From: UBA1189 sp045612065
GTDB lineage: Bacteria; Bacteroidota; Bacteroidia; Bacteroidales; Bacteroidaceae
Length of the DNA stretch: 64,000 nucleotides
Assembly (NCBI GenBank): GCA_045612065.1
Contig: JAZKYH010000040.1
Location: 55,450 to 119,449 of the forward strand
Direction of reading: 5' to 3'
Shown here piece after piece: positions 18,601 to 27,354 of this stretch. A program made the translations under genes and the position numbers. Positions within the stretch are counted from its first letter, which is position 1. Every line of letters begins with the position of its first letter. The notes beneath the pieces were generated by a model. That model searched no databases. It was not told where the DNA came from and saw nothing but the letters and a program-made list of their open reading frames with translations.

Positions 18601-19424
18601 TCCTCCGTGAGTGGAAGTATAGTCCCTTCGATATCTCTAACGACCGTGGCCACCGTCACATGTCACACATGATGGCCCTCTTCCCCTTGGATCAGATTAC
18701 TCCCGAAAGCGAGTACTTCACTCCTGCGGTGAACTCACTCAAGCTCCGTGGCGATGCTGCTACTGGTTGGTCAATGGGTTGGAAGGTGAACCTCTGGGCA
18801 CGTGCTCAGGATGGTGACCACGCCCACATCATCATCAAGAATGCCTTGAAGCACTCTACCGACTATGGCACCAACGCGGGTGCTGGTGGTATCTACTACA
18901 ACCTTTTCGATTCTCATGCTCCGTTCCAGATTGATGGTAACTTTGGCGTATGTTCGGGTGTGGCCGAAATGTTGATGCAGAGCGCACACGGATATATTAA
19001 TATCCTCCCTGCATTGCCGACAGTATGGGAAGCACAAGGTAATGTGACTGGAATGAAGGCTATGGGCAACTTTACCGTAGATTTCAATTGGAAGGCAGGT
19101 AAGTGCCAAAAAGCAACAATTGTAAGCAATGCTGGTGCTGAGCTTCGCGTACGTTGCGCACGTGGTGCTATGGATCTTGCCAAGGCCATGGTTACTGTCA
19201 ATGACGAAGAGGTAAAGATTTCTATCGATGAGAATGGAATTGCTACCATCCCTTGTGAAAAAGGTAATAAAATAGTGATTGACTTTACTGCCGAGAGCAC
19301 TGGTATTGATGCAACCGAGGCTGAGAATAAAGATGCGAAAATCTATATGCTCGATGGCCGCGAGGTTAATAAGATGCAGCCTAACACCATATACATTGTA
19401 GATGGCAAGAAGGTGATGATGTAA
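15678..19424 (+). CDS. GH95 alpha-L-fucosidase, long form with N-terminal binding modules and sorting tail
   Basis: This 1248-residue paralogue of the preceding gene has a signal peptide (to about 21), then roughly 370 residues of trefoil-like and other beta modules. The GH95 domain starts near residue 395 at KPENPNTLWYKTS. All the catalytic motifs of the short form recur (HTNINIQMNYWP, IDGNFG), and long stretches are identical, so this is a tandem duplication. After the GH95 domain it ends AKIYMLDGREVN...NTIYIVDGKKVMM, a compact T9SS-type tail. The pair is probably one operon. The added modules suggest surface anchoring or substrate targeting that the short form lacks. Confidence 0.93.
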   Translation: MRKISLMLVSLFCTLFAVQAQTLVTDLSQLDNGNTYTLRSKRTFLLYSAAVSGEICTGNGSSVGSVSYNADDVNQQFRIEKEGSNYYLYSVGAEKYVNSKGAYVAKGSAAVLTLKNVGGDYPWQLALGGNELNSQIKGQMASGITVSNWDAADDGNCYQIAEAVVKAKTYTIDVLGAENGGVTYEGQAYADSATFEAKNLKKNALTATEVEGKIAVVNIDGATVYVSYMDAATKFYTMRGGHGGYVSLAEGYTNGGNLLLSNTNVPKDNKALWAFEKQNDGAYKVYNYSTGLTKVLGMTGSEADARATMVAPDATTHTTSFDGSVKFDGTESYIKLKGSTNYWNKRGNFFALWNSGGQPTGDQGSKFFLVSVDPVDFPDEYVHEITDIKGIDTFKPENPNTLWYKTSAEATGVSYPWMEYALPLGNGELGCMVFGGVAHEELQFNEKTLWSGPANTVGAGGGNRTFMNFGSLIIANKDNSIYTEGVTDYVRYLDIEEGIAGVSFKNANGTKQTRKYLSSAPDQVIAGQYKSEGEDKLNLVFSLEPGNSIGASKVVYEGNTASFSGAMTVKYAARLHVVADKDAEITATSAGISVKNATEVTFYLKGATNFNGDMNVLDNYFTSETAADVDNNVKTAIEAAITKGFDAIETDHVADFTAITKRMTFDLGLNTPTVDTKTLIDNYFPNNGDANSKQNDHLFLEQLYFHYGRYLAISSNRKPIAAPNNLQGIWNDRGTDSPWNSDVHTNINIQMNYWPTEITNLSDLHKPFVNFIIRGAQSTGWKEVGKRYNEGHGWSVLTETSLYNSMSTWGDNYLVANVWYTSHLWMHYRYTQDKEFLAKAFPVMWDCAKFWFHRLIDDRGFDNTKDEQERVRNYTPAYSFQPDGTYVAPNEFSAEQHDNQTEDGTAHAQQMIYYLFMNLKEAIDILGGKDAVNLTDEDIATLNDHLAKTDQGLHTEVYNGSWGDTYNGVKKGEKLLREWKYSPFDISNDRGHRHMSHMMALFPLDQITPESEYFTPAVNSLKLRGDAATGWSMGWKVNLWARAQDGDHAHIIIKNALKHSTDYGTNAGAGGIYYNLFDSHAPFQIDGNFGVCSGVAEMLMQSAHGYINILPALPTVWEAQGNVTGMKAMGNFTVDFNWKAGKCQKATIVSNAGAELRVRCARGAMDLAKAMVTVNDEEVKISIDENGIATIPCEKGNKIVIDFTAESTGIDATEAENKDAKIYMLDGREVNKMQPNTIYIVDGKKVMM

Positions 19425-19458
19425 TAGGAAGCACGCTTCATATATACAAAACAGAATG

Positions 19459-19490
19459 GTGGAGAGGCCCAATTGGCCTCTCCACTTCTT
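19459..19490 (+). terminator. Terminator after the GH95 pair
   Basis: GTGGAGAGGCC and GGCCTCTCCAC form an 11-bp stem around a CAATT loop, followed by TTCTTGT. It lies 34 bp after the stop of the long GH95 gene and before the promoter of the isomerase operon. Confidence 0.75.
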
Positions 19491-19546
19491 GTATAGAAGG
19501 CCACGTGTATGGTGCACGAAGTGCAAGATAAAAAATATTAAAATAT

Positions 19547-19577
19547 TTTGTACTCCAGTCCGTTTACACTAATTTTG
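19547..19577 (+). promoter_or_regulatory. Predicted promoter of the isomerase/OstA/mutL operon
   Basis: TTTG is followed after 19 bp by TAATTTTG, a close match to the Bacteroidetes consensus, 41 bp before the first ATG. No comparable box was seen between the six following genes. Confidence 0.7.
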
Positions 19578-19618
19578 CACAATTATATGTAGCATGGAGT
19601 AAAAGACAATTGATAAAT

Positions 19619-21046
19619 ATGAAGAAGTTATTATTTACATTTTGTGCGGCAATAGTGGTGCAAACAGCATCGGCGCAGATTGAAGACCCCATTGTGATGA
19701 CAGTCAATGGTGAGGATGTTACCCGTTCGGAATTTGAGTATTCGTACAATAAGAATAATACAGACCTTGTCGTCGATAAAGCTTCGCTCGATGAGTATGT
19801 AGAGCTTTTCGTAAATTATAAGCTCAAGGTCGCTGCAGCTAAGGAAGCACAGCTTGATACCATGGCATCTTTCCAGAAAGAAGTGGCTGATTATCGGGCA
19901 CAGCAGGCCGAGGAGTATCTTCTGGACACAGCTTTCATAGAGGAGGAAGCACGAAGGACCTATGAAGCCACGGTACAGAATATCGGTCCCGATGGTTTGT
20001 TTCAGGCTGCTCATATCCTCATTCGCCTTCCACAACAGGCTTCTGTCGCAGAACAAGTGCGTGCTAAACATCGCATAGATTCGCTTTATAAGGTACTTAG
20101 AGGTGGTGCGAACTTTGCTGAAGTGGCAAAATCGTATTCTGAGGATCCAGGTAGTGCACGCGATGGTGGTATGCTTCCATGGCTTTATAAAGGACAACTG
20201 CTTAAGGAGTTCGAGGAGGTAGCTCTTGCCATGCAACCTGGAGAGTTGAGTCAACCCGTGCTCTCACCTGTGGGATACCATATTATATATATGAACGATC
20301 GTAAGCAGTTTGAACCCTATGAGTATCATCGCGAGGGTATATTTGAGTTCCTCAATCAGCGAGGCATACGTGCTCACGCCAAGCGCTCGATGGGTGAAAA
20401 GCTGGCAGTTCAAATGGGTGGTGGAATTACTCCTGAACAAGCACTCGATTTTGCAGAGAAGGCACTTGATGCAAAGTATCCTGAGTTTAGATTTCTGATG
20501 AATGAGTTCTATGAAGGTTCGTTGCTCTATGAAATTAGTGTACGTGAAGTATGGGATAAGGCTGCTCAAGATGAGAAGGGTCTACAGAAGTACTTCAATA
20601 AGAATAAGAAGAACTATCGTTATGATGAACCTGTATACCGTGGTCTTGTCGTGCATTGCGCTTCAGACGAAATATTCAAAGGTGTGAAAAAGGTGGTCAA
20701 GAAGCAACCCCAGACAGAATGGGTAAAAGCTATACGTAGTGCTTACAATAGTGATTCTTTGGTACAAGTGCGCATGGTACGTGGTCCCTTTACTGTAGGT
20801 AAGAGTGTGCATGCTGACTACTATGCTTTTGGTGTGGGCGAACGTCCCGATACAGTTCCGACATTTCCCGTTACGGGTGTAGTGGGCAAGCTGCAAAAGA
20901 AAGGTCCTGATACATACGAGGATGTACGTGGTGAAGTGACTGCTGACTACCAAAGCCAGCTCGAAAAGCAATGGGTAAGCGAGCTCCGTAAAAAGTATTC
21001 TGTAGTGCTCTATCCTGAAGCTTTGGCTACAGTTAATAACCATTGA
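19619..21046 (+). CDS. Parvulin-type peptidyl-prolyl isomerase, periplasmic
   Basis: A 475-residue protein with signal peptide (cleavage after ASAQ). A SurA-like N-terminal segment precedes one PPIC/parvulin domain at about residues 118-225 (AAHILIRLPQ ... GYHIIYMND). A long C-terminal region of unclear fold follows. It should assist folding of outer-membrane proteins in the periplasm. The ATG giving MKKLLFTF is used; an in-frame TTG three codons earlier is less likely. First gene of an operon with two further folding-factor genes. Confidence 0.88.
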   Translation: MKKLLFTFCAAIVVQTASAQIEDPIVMTVNGEDVTRSEFEYSYNKNNTDLVVDKASLDEYVELFVNYKLKVAAAKEAQLDTMASFQKEVADYRAQQAEEYLLDTAFIEEEARRTYEATVQNIGPDGLFQAAHILIRLPQQASVAEQVRAKHRIDSLYKVLRGGANFAEVAKSYSEDPGSARDGGMLPWLYKGQLLKEFEEVALAMQPGELSQPVLSPVGYHIIYMNDRKQFEPYEYHREGIFEFLNQRGIRAHAKRSMGEKLAVQMGGGITPEQALDFAEKALDAKYPEFRFLMNEFYEGSLLYEISVREVWDKAAQDEKGLQKYFNKNKKNYRYDEPVYRGLVVHCASDEIFKGVKKVVKKQPQTEWVKAIRSAYNSDSLVQVRMVRGPFTVGKSVHADYYAFGVGERPDTVPTFPVTGVVGKLQKKGPDTYEDVRGEVTADYQSQLEKQWVSELRKKYSVVLYPEALATVNNH

Positions 21047-22017
21047 TGATGAAGAAGAACAACTTGCGGCAGTTGGGTGCTCCTCTTGTGAGATGGGCGG
21101 TAATAGGTAGTTTATTTTGTGCTTCTTTAATCTTGGTTTCGTGTCGTCAAGAGGTGGAGCATGGTGGTAGACATCCATTGGTGCAGGTCGGCAATGTGTT
21201 CCTTTATGAAGAGGATATGGCTCAGTCGCTCCCATATGGACTATCGGATGTTGATAGTGTAAGGTTCGTACGGGAGTTTGTACAGAAATGGATAGAGGAG
21301 CAAGTGCTATACGAGAAAGCTGAGCATAATGTGCGCGGTGATGAACGTATAGAACGTATGGTGGAAGAGTATCGTCGTACCCTTGTGCTGAACAACTACG
21401 AGAGTCGTCTGTTACAACAAAAAGTTTCCGAAGAACTTCCAGAAGAGGAACTGTATCACTATTATGAAGAGAATAAGCGTCTTTTTGTTCTTGAAGAATC
21501 GGTAGTAAAGGGCGTATTTATTAAAGTACCTCTCTCATCACCTGGACTTAAGGATTTGAGAAAATGGTATAAGGATGGCTCTGACGAGGCACTTGAACAA
21601 TTGGAGGAGTTGGCTTTCCGTCACGCTGTGATTTATGAACATTTCTATGAGCATTGGATGCCCATATCAGAACTTGAGGCAAAGGTTGTTGTTAATCTTG
21701 CAGAAATAAGCAAGGATTTTGACAAACAGCGTGACATAGAAGCAAAAGATGAAGAATATTGCTACCTGTTGCATATCGAAGAGTTTGTGGAAAAAGGAGA
21801 GGTGAAACCTTACGAACTTGCACGTCATGAGATTGTAGATCTCTTGGCTAATTATCGTAAGGTGGTTCTAATGAATGAGGTAAAAAGGGATTTGTATAAT
21901 GAGTCCGTGGAAATGGGCCGAATAAAATATTATTATAATGATAATGAAACAATGCAGATTGTTGGTGACACTGTGCACCATGTTGATGATGGCAATGCCG
22001 TTGGCGGCACAAGATAA
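21046..22017 (+). CDS. Lipoprotein in SurA-like operon, putative folding factor
   Basis: This 323-residue protein has a lipoprotein signal ending LILVSC with the lipidated Cys at 33. The rest is helical and highly charged. It is patterned like the N-terminal chaperone part of SurA/PpiD proteins, but I see no parvulin domain. Its start overlaps the previous stop by one base (TGATG), and its 3' end overlaps the next gene by 80 bp, so the three are translationally coupled. A chaperone role next to two isomerases is inferred from position and pattern. Confidence 0.75.
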   Translation: MMKKNNLRQLGAPLVRWAVIGSLFCASLILVSCRQEVEHGGRHPLVQVGNVFLYEEDMAQSLPYGLSDVDSVRFVREFVQKWIEEQVLYEKAEHNVRGDERIERMVEEYRRTLVLNNYESRLLQQKVSEELPEEELYHYYEENKRLFVLEESVVKGVFIKVPLSSPGLKDLRKWYKDGSDEALEQLEELAFRHAVIYEHFYEHWMPISELEAKVVVNLAEISKDFDKQRDIEAKDEEYCYLLHIEEFVEKGEVKPYELARHEIVDLLANYRKVVLMNEVKRDLYNESVEMGRIKYYYNDNETMQIVGDTVHHVDDGNAVGGTR

Positions 22018-23296
22018 TGTGATAGACGAGGTGCTGTGGGTGGTAGGAGACGAAGCCATACTGAAATCTGACGTGGAGCAGGCACGCTTGTACTATATGA
22101 TGCAAGGCCAACAGATGGAGGGAGAACCCTATTGCGTCATCCCGGAGCAGCTGGCTATACAGAAATTATTTCTGAATCAAGCTGTAATTGATAGTGTGAT
22201 GGTGAGCGATCAAGAGGTGCTCAGTGCTGTGGAGGATGAACTGAACAATCGCATAACCCGGATTGGCTCACGCGAGAAGATGGAGGAATATTTTGGCATG
22301 AGTTCTACAAAAATGCGTGAAGAGCTGCGTGAGACTATGCGCGATCGCATGGTGATGGAAAGAATGCAGCATAAACTCTTTGGGGATATTAAGGTTACTC
22401 CATCGGAAGTGCGTCGAGGATATGAGGAATTAAAGGAGGAGGAAATTCCCTTCGTTCCTACACAAGTCGAGGTGCAGATCATTACGCTAAACCCGGAGAT
22501 TCCAATGGAGGAGATAGAACGTGTAAAGGCCGAGTTGCGTGAATATACCGAGCGTATCAACAGTGGTGATGCACAATTCTCTACATTGGCGGTATTTTAT
22601 TCGCAAGATCCGGAATCAGCTCGTAGAGGAGGAGAACTTGACTTCTTCGGGCGTGGAGAGATGGTGCCAGAGTTTTCTGCTGTAGCATTTAATCTCACTG
22701 ACCCCAATAAGGTGTCAAAGATTGTAGAGACAGAGTTTGGCTATCATATTATTCAGCTTATAGAAAAACGTGGCGACCGCATGCGGGCTCGCCATATACT
22801 GCGTAAGCCTGAGGTACCGGCCGAAAGTATCATGGCTGCAATGGAGAGAATAGACTCCATTGCGACAGATATACGTAATGGTGAACTGACTTTTGAGGAA
22901 GCTGTAAAGTTCTCGGACGATAAAAATACGCGTAAGAGTCTTGGCCTGATGAGTAATGAAATGACCCTTTCACCTCGTTTTGAATTACAAGAGTTACCTC
23001 AGGAGGTAGCTAAGGCAGTATATGGCATGAAGATTGGGGAAATCTCAGCTCCTTTTGTCATGATAGACAAAAAGGGTAAGGAGGTTTGCGCCATTGTGAA
23101 GCTTAGGAATCGTATTGAAGGACATAAGGCTACTCCAACAGAGGACTTCCAGGTAGTGAAAGATGTTATTGTCGGTAAAATGAAAGAACAAAAGTTGGTC
23201 CAATGGATTAAGGAAAAACAGAAGACAACTTATGTTCGTATCAATGGCGATTGGTGTGATTGTGAGTTCCAATATCCAGGTTGGGGAAAGAACTGA
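21938..23296 (+). CDS. SurA-like periplasmic chaperone/isomerase
   Basis: A 452-residue exported protein (signal peptide to LAAQ near 24) with a SurA N-terminal domain (NVIDEVLWVVGDEAILKSDVE), a first PPIC domain at about 175-275 and a second, weaker one at about 280-385. It should escort beta-barrel proteins to the outer membrane. It overlaps the preceding lipoprotein gene by 80 bp. An ATG two codons further in is an alternative start. The next gene begins 2 bp after its stop. Confidence 0.88.
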   Translation: MIMKQCRLLVTLCTMLMMAMPLAAQDNVIDEVLWVVGDEAILKSDVEQARLYYMMQGQQMEGEPYCVIPEQLAIQKLFLNQAVIDSVMVSDQEVLSAVEDELNNRITRIGSREKMEEYFGMSSTKMREELRETMRDRMVMERMQHKLFGDIKVTPSEVRRGYEELKEEEIPFVPTQVEVQIITLNPEIPMEEIERVKAELREYTERINSGDAQFSTLAVFYSQDPESARRGGELDFFGRGEMVPEFSAVAFNLTDPNKVSKIVETEFGYHIIQLIEKRGDRMRARHILRKPEVPAESIMAAMERIDSIATDIRNGELTFEEAVKFSDDKNTRKSLGLMSNEMTLSPRFELQELPQEVAKAVYGMKIGEISAPFVMIDKKGKEVCAIVKLRNRIEGHKATPTEDFQVVKDVIVGKMKEQKLVQWIKEKQKTTYVRINGDWCDCEFQYPGWGKN

Positions 23297-23298
23297 GC

Positions 23299-24972
23299 AT
23301 GCGTAAGCTGGTAATAATATTGTTTTCTGTGATAGCGATATGCTCTGCTTTATCGGCACGTCAAAGAGATATGCTGAGACAGAGTGTGTCACAAGGTGAA
23401 ATAGAAGATACCTTAGCGGTTAATGATAGTGCCAGTGAACGCTATGTATATTTGCTTCATGCCGATGAAACCCGATTCAATCAGCGCATTAATCCTGATG
23501 CACAGATACTGGTAGGTAATGTCTCGTTTCGTCACGATAGTATGTATATGTATTGCGATAGTGCGCTCTTCTACGAGACGAGCAATTCGCTCGATGCATA
23601 TGGAAATGTGCGCATGAATCAAGGTGATACGCTTTTTCTCTATGGTGACCGACTTTATTATAATGGTGATGAGATGCTCGCTAAGGTACGTGAGAATGTA
23701 GTGATGATTGATAAGGAGATGAAGCTTACCACCGATAGTCTCAACTACGACCGTACCATCAGCCTGGGTTACTATTTCAATTGGGGAACGGTGGAGGATA
23801 CGCTCAATGTGCTTACCTCGGAATGGGGTGAGTACGACACGCAGACTAATGACGCGATGTTTAACTATGAGGTAACGCTCACTAATCCTAATTTTGTTCT
23901 TACTTCAGATACGTTGCTATATAATACGAAGACGCAAGTTGCTACTATTGTAGGCCCTTCGGATATTAGAAGCGACCGCAATCATATCTATTCTACTTTG
24001 GGACGCTATTTTACAGCTACGGAGCAGGCTCATCTGCTCAACCGTTCGGTACTAACTAATGAAAATAAGCGATTGATAGGCGATAGTATATACTATGATC
24101 GTAATAGTGGGTTTGGTGAGGCTTTTGATCGCGTGGAAATGGATGATTTTGGCGGTAAGACACGCTTGACAGGTGATTATGTGTATTATAACGAATTGTC
24201 GGATTCTGCGTATGCTACTCGACGTGCTATAGCCATTGATTATTCGCAAGGCGACAGTATGTTCATTCATGGTGATACGCTTCGACTTCTAACACGTTTT
24301 CCTGACACTGATTCTGTGTATCGAATCGTACAGGCATATCGTAAGGTACGTATCTATCGCGAGGACGTGCAGGCTGTATGCGATTCACTGGAGTTCAACT
24401 CGCTTGACTCTTGTATGACAATGTATTTTGACCCTGTGATATGGAATGGCCCACAGCAGGTATTGGGTGAGGTGGTACGTGTGTACCTCAATGATAGCAC
24501 TGTGGAATGGGCGCATGTGGAGAATCAGGCACTTATTGTTGAACGTGTAGATACCAACCAGTACAACCAAATAAGTGGACGTGAAGTGAAGGCCTATTTC
24601 GTGGGCGGTAATATTGATAAGACCGATGTGGAAGGCAATGTGTGCGTGGTGTACTATTATACGGAAGAAGGTGACAGTGTGGCTTTCGGTATGAATACGA
24701 CAGAATGTACTTACCTGACGGCTTATATGAAGAATCGTCAAGTTGATAAACTCTATATTAAGGAACAGTCCAATGGGGTATTTTATCCTATTCTTCAAGT
24801 TCCAACGGGTAAGGATAAATTATCGAATTTTGCATGGCTCAATAAGTTGAGGCCTTTGAGCAAGGAGGATATCTTGATATGGCGAGGAAAGAATGAAGAG
24901 CAGAAGTTGAAAGTGACTAAACGTCGTGAGGTTCCGCTTCCTTCGCTCAAGGGAATGATAAATAAGGAATAG
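23299..24972 (+). CDS. OstA-like (LptA/LptD N-terminal-like) exported protein
   Basis: A 557-residue protein with signal peptide (after ALSA). It has repeated short strands such as GNVSFRHDSMYMYCDSALFYE and DRLYYNGDEMLAKVRENVVM, the pattern of OstA/LptA beta-jellyroll repeats. OstA-like proteins carry lipopolysaccharide across the periplasm. In Bacteroidetes this long form is of unproven exact role. The ATG after the previous stop (MRKLVIILFS) is preferred to an in-frame TTG inside the SurA-like gene. Its place beside folding factors fits outer-membrane assembly. Confidence 0.85.
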   Translation: MRKLVIILFSVIAICSALSARQRDMLRQSVSQGEIEDTLAVNDSASERYVYLLHADETRFNQRINPDAQILVGNVSFRHDSMYMYCDSALFYETSNSLDAYGNVRMNQGDTLFLYGDRLYYNGDEMLAKVRENVVMIDKEMKLTTDSLNYDRTISLGYYFNWGTVEDTLNVLTSEWGEYDTQTNDAMFNYEVTLTNPNFVLTSDTLLYNTKTQVATIVGPSDIRSDRNHIYSTLGRYFTATEQAHLLNRSVLTNENKRLIGDSIYYDRNSGFGEAFDRVEMDDFGGKTRLTGDYVYYNELSDSAYATRRAIAIDYSQGDSMFIHGDTLRLLTRFPDTDSVYRIVQAYRKVRIYREDVQAVCDSLEFNSLDSCMTMYFDPVIWNGPQQVLGEVVRVYLNDSTVEWAHVENQALIVERVDTNQYNQISGREVKAYFVGGNIDKTDVEGNVCVVYYYTEEGDSVAFGMNTTECTYLTAYMKNRQVDKLYIKEQSNGVFYPILQVPTGKDKLSNFAWLNKLRPLSKEDILIWRGKNEEQKLKVTKRREVPLPSLKGMINKE

Positions 24973-24987
24973 AAAATATAAGATAGA

Positions 24988-25269
24988 ATGGGATTTTTTA
25001 AGCAACGTAAACCGAGAGGGTTTAATCATCAGTATATTTACGTCGATGAACGTAGGGAGAGGTTAAGAGAAATGGAAGAACGTGCTAAGCGCGAATTGGG
25101 GCTAATTCCTGAAGCTGAGAAGACTGCCGAGGAACGTATTCGCGGCAAGTTTGTAGAGCAGACCTCTCATCTGAAACGTCAGCAGGAGCGGGGAGGGGCA
25201 TCTTCGTCGAAGTGGCTCATCATCATCGCTGTGCTCTTAGTGGCGCTGATATATGCATTGCTTAACTAA
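24988..25269 (+). CDS. Small tail-anchored membrane protein of unknown function
   Basis: This 93-residue protein has a basic and acidic N-terminal part (residues 1-70, likely helical) and a single C-terminal membrane segment at about 74-92 (WLIIIAVLLVALIYALL). It sits 15 bp after the OstA-like gene and 34 bp before mutL. I do not recognise a family. Position in the operon suggests an envelope function, but nothing in the sequence proves it. Confidence 0.75.
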   Translation: MGFFKQRKPRGFNHQYIYVDERRERLREMEERAKRELGLIPEAEKTAEERIRGKFVEQTSHLKRQQERGGASSSKWLIIIAVLLVALIYALLN

Positions 25270-25303
25270 AATCATTTGCACTCTATAAATAGCTAATCTT
25301 TTT

Positions 25304-27187
25304 ATGGCAGAGGATTTGATTCATCTGTTACCTGATTCGGTGGCTAACCAGATTGCTGCCGGTGAGGTGATACAACGCCCAGCCTCAGTGGTGAAGGAGT
25401 TGGTAGAAAACTCCGTGGATGCGGGGGCTACCATGATACAAGTGCGTCTTACCGATGCTGGACGTACCAATATACAGGTTATAGACAATGGTAAGGGTAT
25501 GTCGGAGACTGATGCTCGTATGTCTTTTGAGCGTCATGCAACATCGAAGATTAGAGAGTCTGCAGACCTTTTTTCGCTCTATACGTTTGGATTCCGTGGT
25601 GAAGCCTTGCCTTCTATCGCAGCCGTAGCTCAAGTTGAATTGCGTACACGTCGTGCAGAAGATGAGTTGGGCACAGTCATACACATTGCAGGCTCAAAGT
25701 TGGAATCACAAGAGGTTGATATGTGTCCTATAGGGACCAATTTTCAGGTGAAGAATCTTTTCTTTAATGTTCCGGCACGTCGCAAGTTCTTGAAGTCGAA
25801 TCAGACTGAGTTGAACAATGTGATTACTGAAATTGAACGTATTGCTTTGGTGAACCCGGATATAGCCTTCTCGCTATATCACAATGATGTGGAACTGATA
25901 AATGTTCAACAGGCAACATTGCGCCAGCGCATACAACATTTGTTTGGAAAGAAATTGGGACAGGAACTGCTGTCCGTAGAGGTAGATACGACTATTGTTT
26001 GTGTAAAAGGTTGTGTCGGTGTTCCTGAGAGTGCACGCAAAAAGGGTGCTCACTGCTTCTTTTTTGTCAATGGACGTTATATGCGCCATCCCTATTTCCA
26101 TAAGGCCGTAATGGAGGCATACGCCCATCTGATACCCGCAACCGAGCAAGTGCCCTATTTCCTTTATTTTACAGTAGATCCCTCGCGGATAGATGTGAAT
26201 ATCCATCCCACGAAAACGGAAATCAAGTTTGAGGATGAGCAGGCTATTTGGCAGATTTTGATGGCTTCTGTGCGCGAGGTGTTGGGACGTAGTAATATGG
26301 CGCCCTCTATTGACTTTGATGTGGCTGACTGTCCCGATATTCCGGTGTTCTCTTCTGGGGAAGCCTTGCCGCAGCCACCGAAACCTGTGGTAGATACTAC
26401 CTATAATCCATTCAAGCAGGGTGGAACGTCTGATGGGTACAAGCGTCCATCTGCATGTTGGGATGAACTCTATAAAGGGGTAGAGGGTTCGCAAGTGGGG
26501 CGACAGATAAAGTTCGATGCTTTGCCCGAAGAGGACCTGCCTTGGGATATCACAAGTAGTATGGCGAGTGGCAATGAGTATAAAGCAGAGCAATTGTTTG
26601 AGGAAGAAGACTCGCCGCTATGTAAATGTACGGATTGCTTTCAATATAGAGGGCGATATATCGTAGCATCTTCGAAGTTAGGGTTAATGCTGGTGGACCA
26701 ACATAGGGCTCATGTGCGCATTCTCTTTGAACAATACATCAAGCAGTTGGGTGAACAGAATGCAGTTTCGCAAGGTATGCTCTTTCCCGAGATGTTGGAA
26801 CTTTCAGCTTTGCAGGCCTCTGTCATGGAGTCATTGCTCGATGATTTCTCTTATTTGGGATTTGATATCAGTAATATGGGTGGGGGCTCGTTTGCTATTC
26901 AGGGCGTCCCCGATGGTATAGCGGGCCTTAATCCTTCTCAATTGGTAGCTGATATGCTTGCCAGTGCGATGGAGAAGGGTGGAGTGTCAAAAGAGGAGAT
27001 TCATCATGGTATGGCACTTGCTATGGCTCGCTCGGCAGCTTTGGTTGTAGGTGAGGTGCTTTCACTTGTTGAGATGTGTGATATCGTAGACAAACTTTTC
27101 ATGTGCGAAATGCCTGGGTATACCCCCGATGGTAAAAAGACATATGTTGTTCTTGAGGATAGCGAAGTGGAAAGGATGTTTCGTTAG
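25304..27187 (+). CDS. mutL: DNA mismatch repair protein MutL
   Basis: A 627-residue protein with the GHKL ATPase domain intact (LPDSVANQIAAGEVIQRPASVV, DNGKGM, TFGFRGEALPSIA). The C-terminal dimerisation domain contains DQHRAHVRILFE at residues 465-476. In nicking MutL proteins this site reads DQHAxxExxxxE; here the Ala is Arg and the first Glu is Val471, so the usual metal-binding endonuclease motif is not conserved. I believe this is common in Bacteroidetes. The gene ends an operon of envelope genes, and a terminator follows. Confidence 0.96.
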   Translation: MAEDLIHLLPDSVANQIAAGEVIQRPASVVKELVENSVDAGATMIQVRLTDAGRTNIQVIDNGKGMSETDARMSFERHATSKIRESADLFSLYTFGFRGEALPSIAAVAQVELRTRRAEDELGTVIHIAGSKLESQEVDMCPIGTNFQVKNLFFNVPARRKFLKSNQTELNNVITEIERIALVNPDIAFSLYHNDVELINVQQATLRQRIQHLFGKKLGQELLSVEVDTTIVCVKGCVGVPESARKKGAHCFFFVNGRYMRHPYFHKAVMEAYAHLIPATEQVPYFLYFTVDPSRIDVNIHPTKTEIKFEDEQAIWQILMASVREVLGRSNMAPSIDFDVADCPDIPVFSSGEALPQPPKPVVDTTYNPFKQGGTSDGYKRPSACWDELYKGVEGSQVGRQIKFDALPEEDLPWDITSSMASGNEYKAEQLFEEEDSPLCKCTDCFQYRGRYIVASSKLGLMLVDQHRAHVRILFEQYIKQLGEQNAVSQGMLFPEMLELSALQASVMESLLDDFSYLGFDISNMGGGSFAIQGVPDGIAGLNPSQLVADMLASAMEKGGVSKEEIHHGMALAMARSAALVVGEVLSLVEMCDIVDKLFMCEMPGYTPDGKKTYVVLEDSEVERMFR

Positions 27188-27211
27188 TCCATGTCTTAGT
27201 CTTTTAATATG

Positions 27212-27242
27212 AGAGAGTCGCATTGGGTGGCTCTCTTTTTTT
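27212..27242 (+). terminator. Terminator after mutL
   Basis: An 8-bp stem (AGAGAGTC with GGCTCTCT, one T-G pair) is followed by a run of seven or more T residues. Confidence 0.8.
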
Positions 27243-27354
27243 GTATGTACCTGAAGGGGAGGTTTGTCGTGCCGCGATAAACAAAAACTTTTGTATAGTG
27301 TTATTTGGGTGTATTAGATATTTTATGGTAAACATAAACTAAAAACCTAACCGT

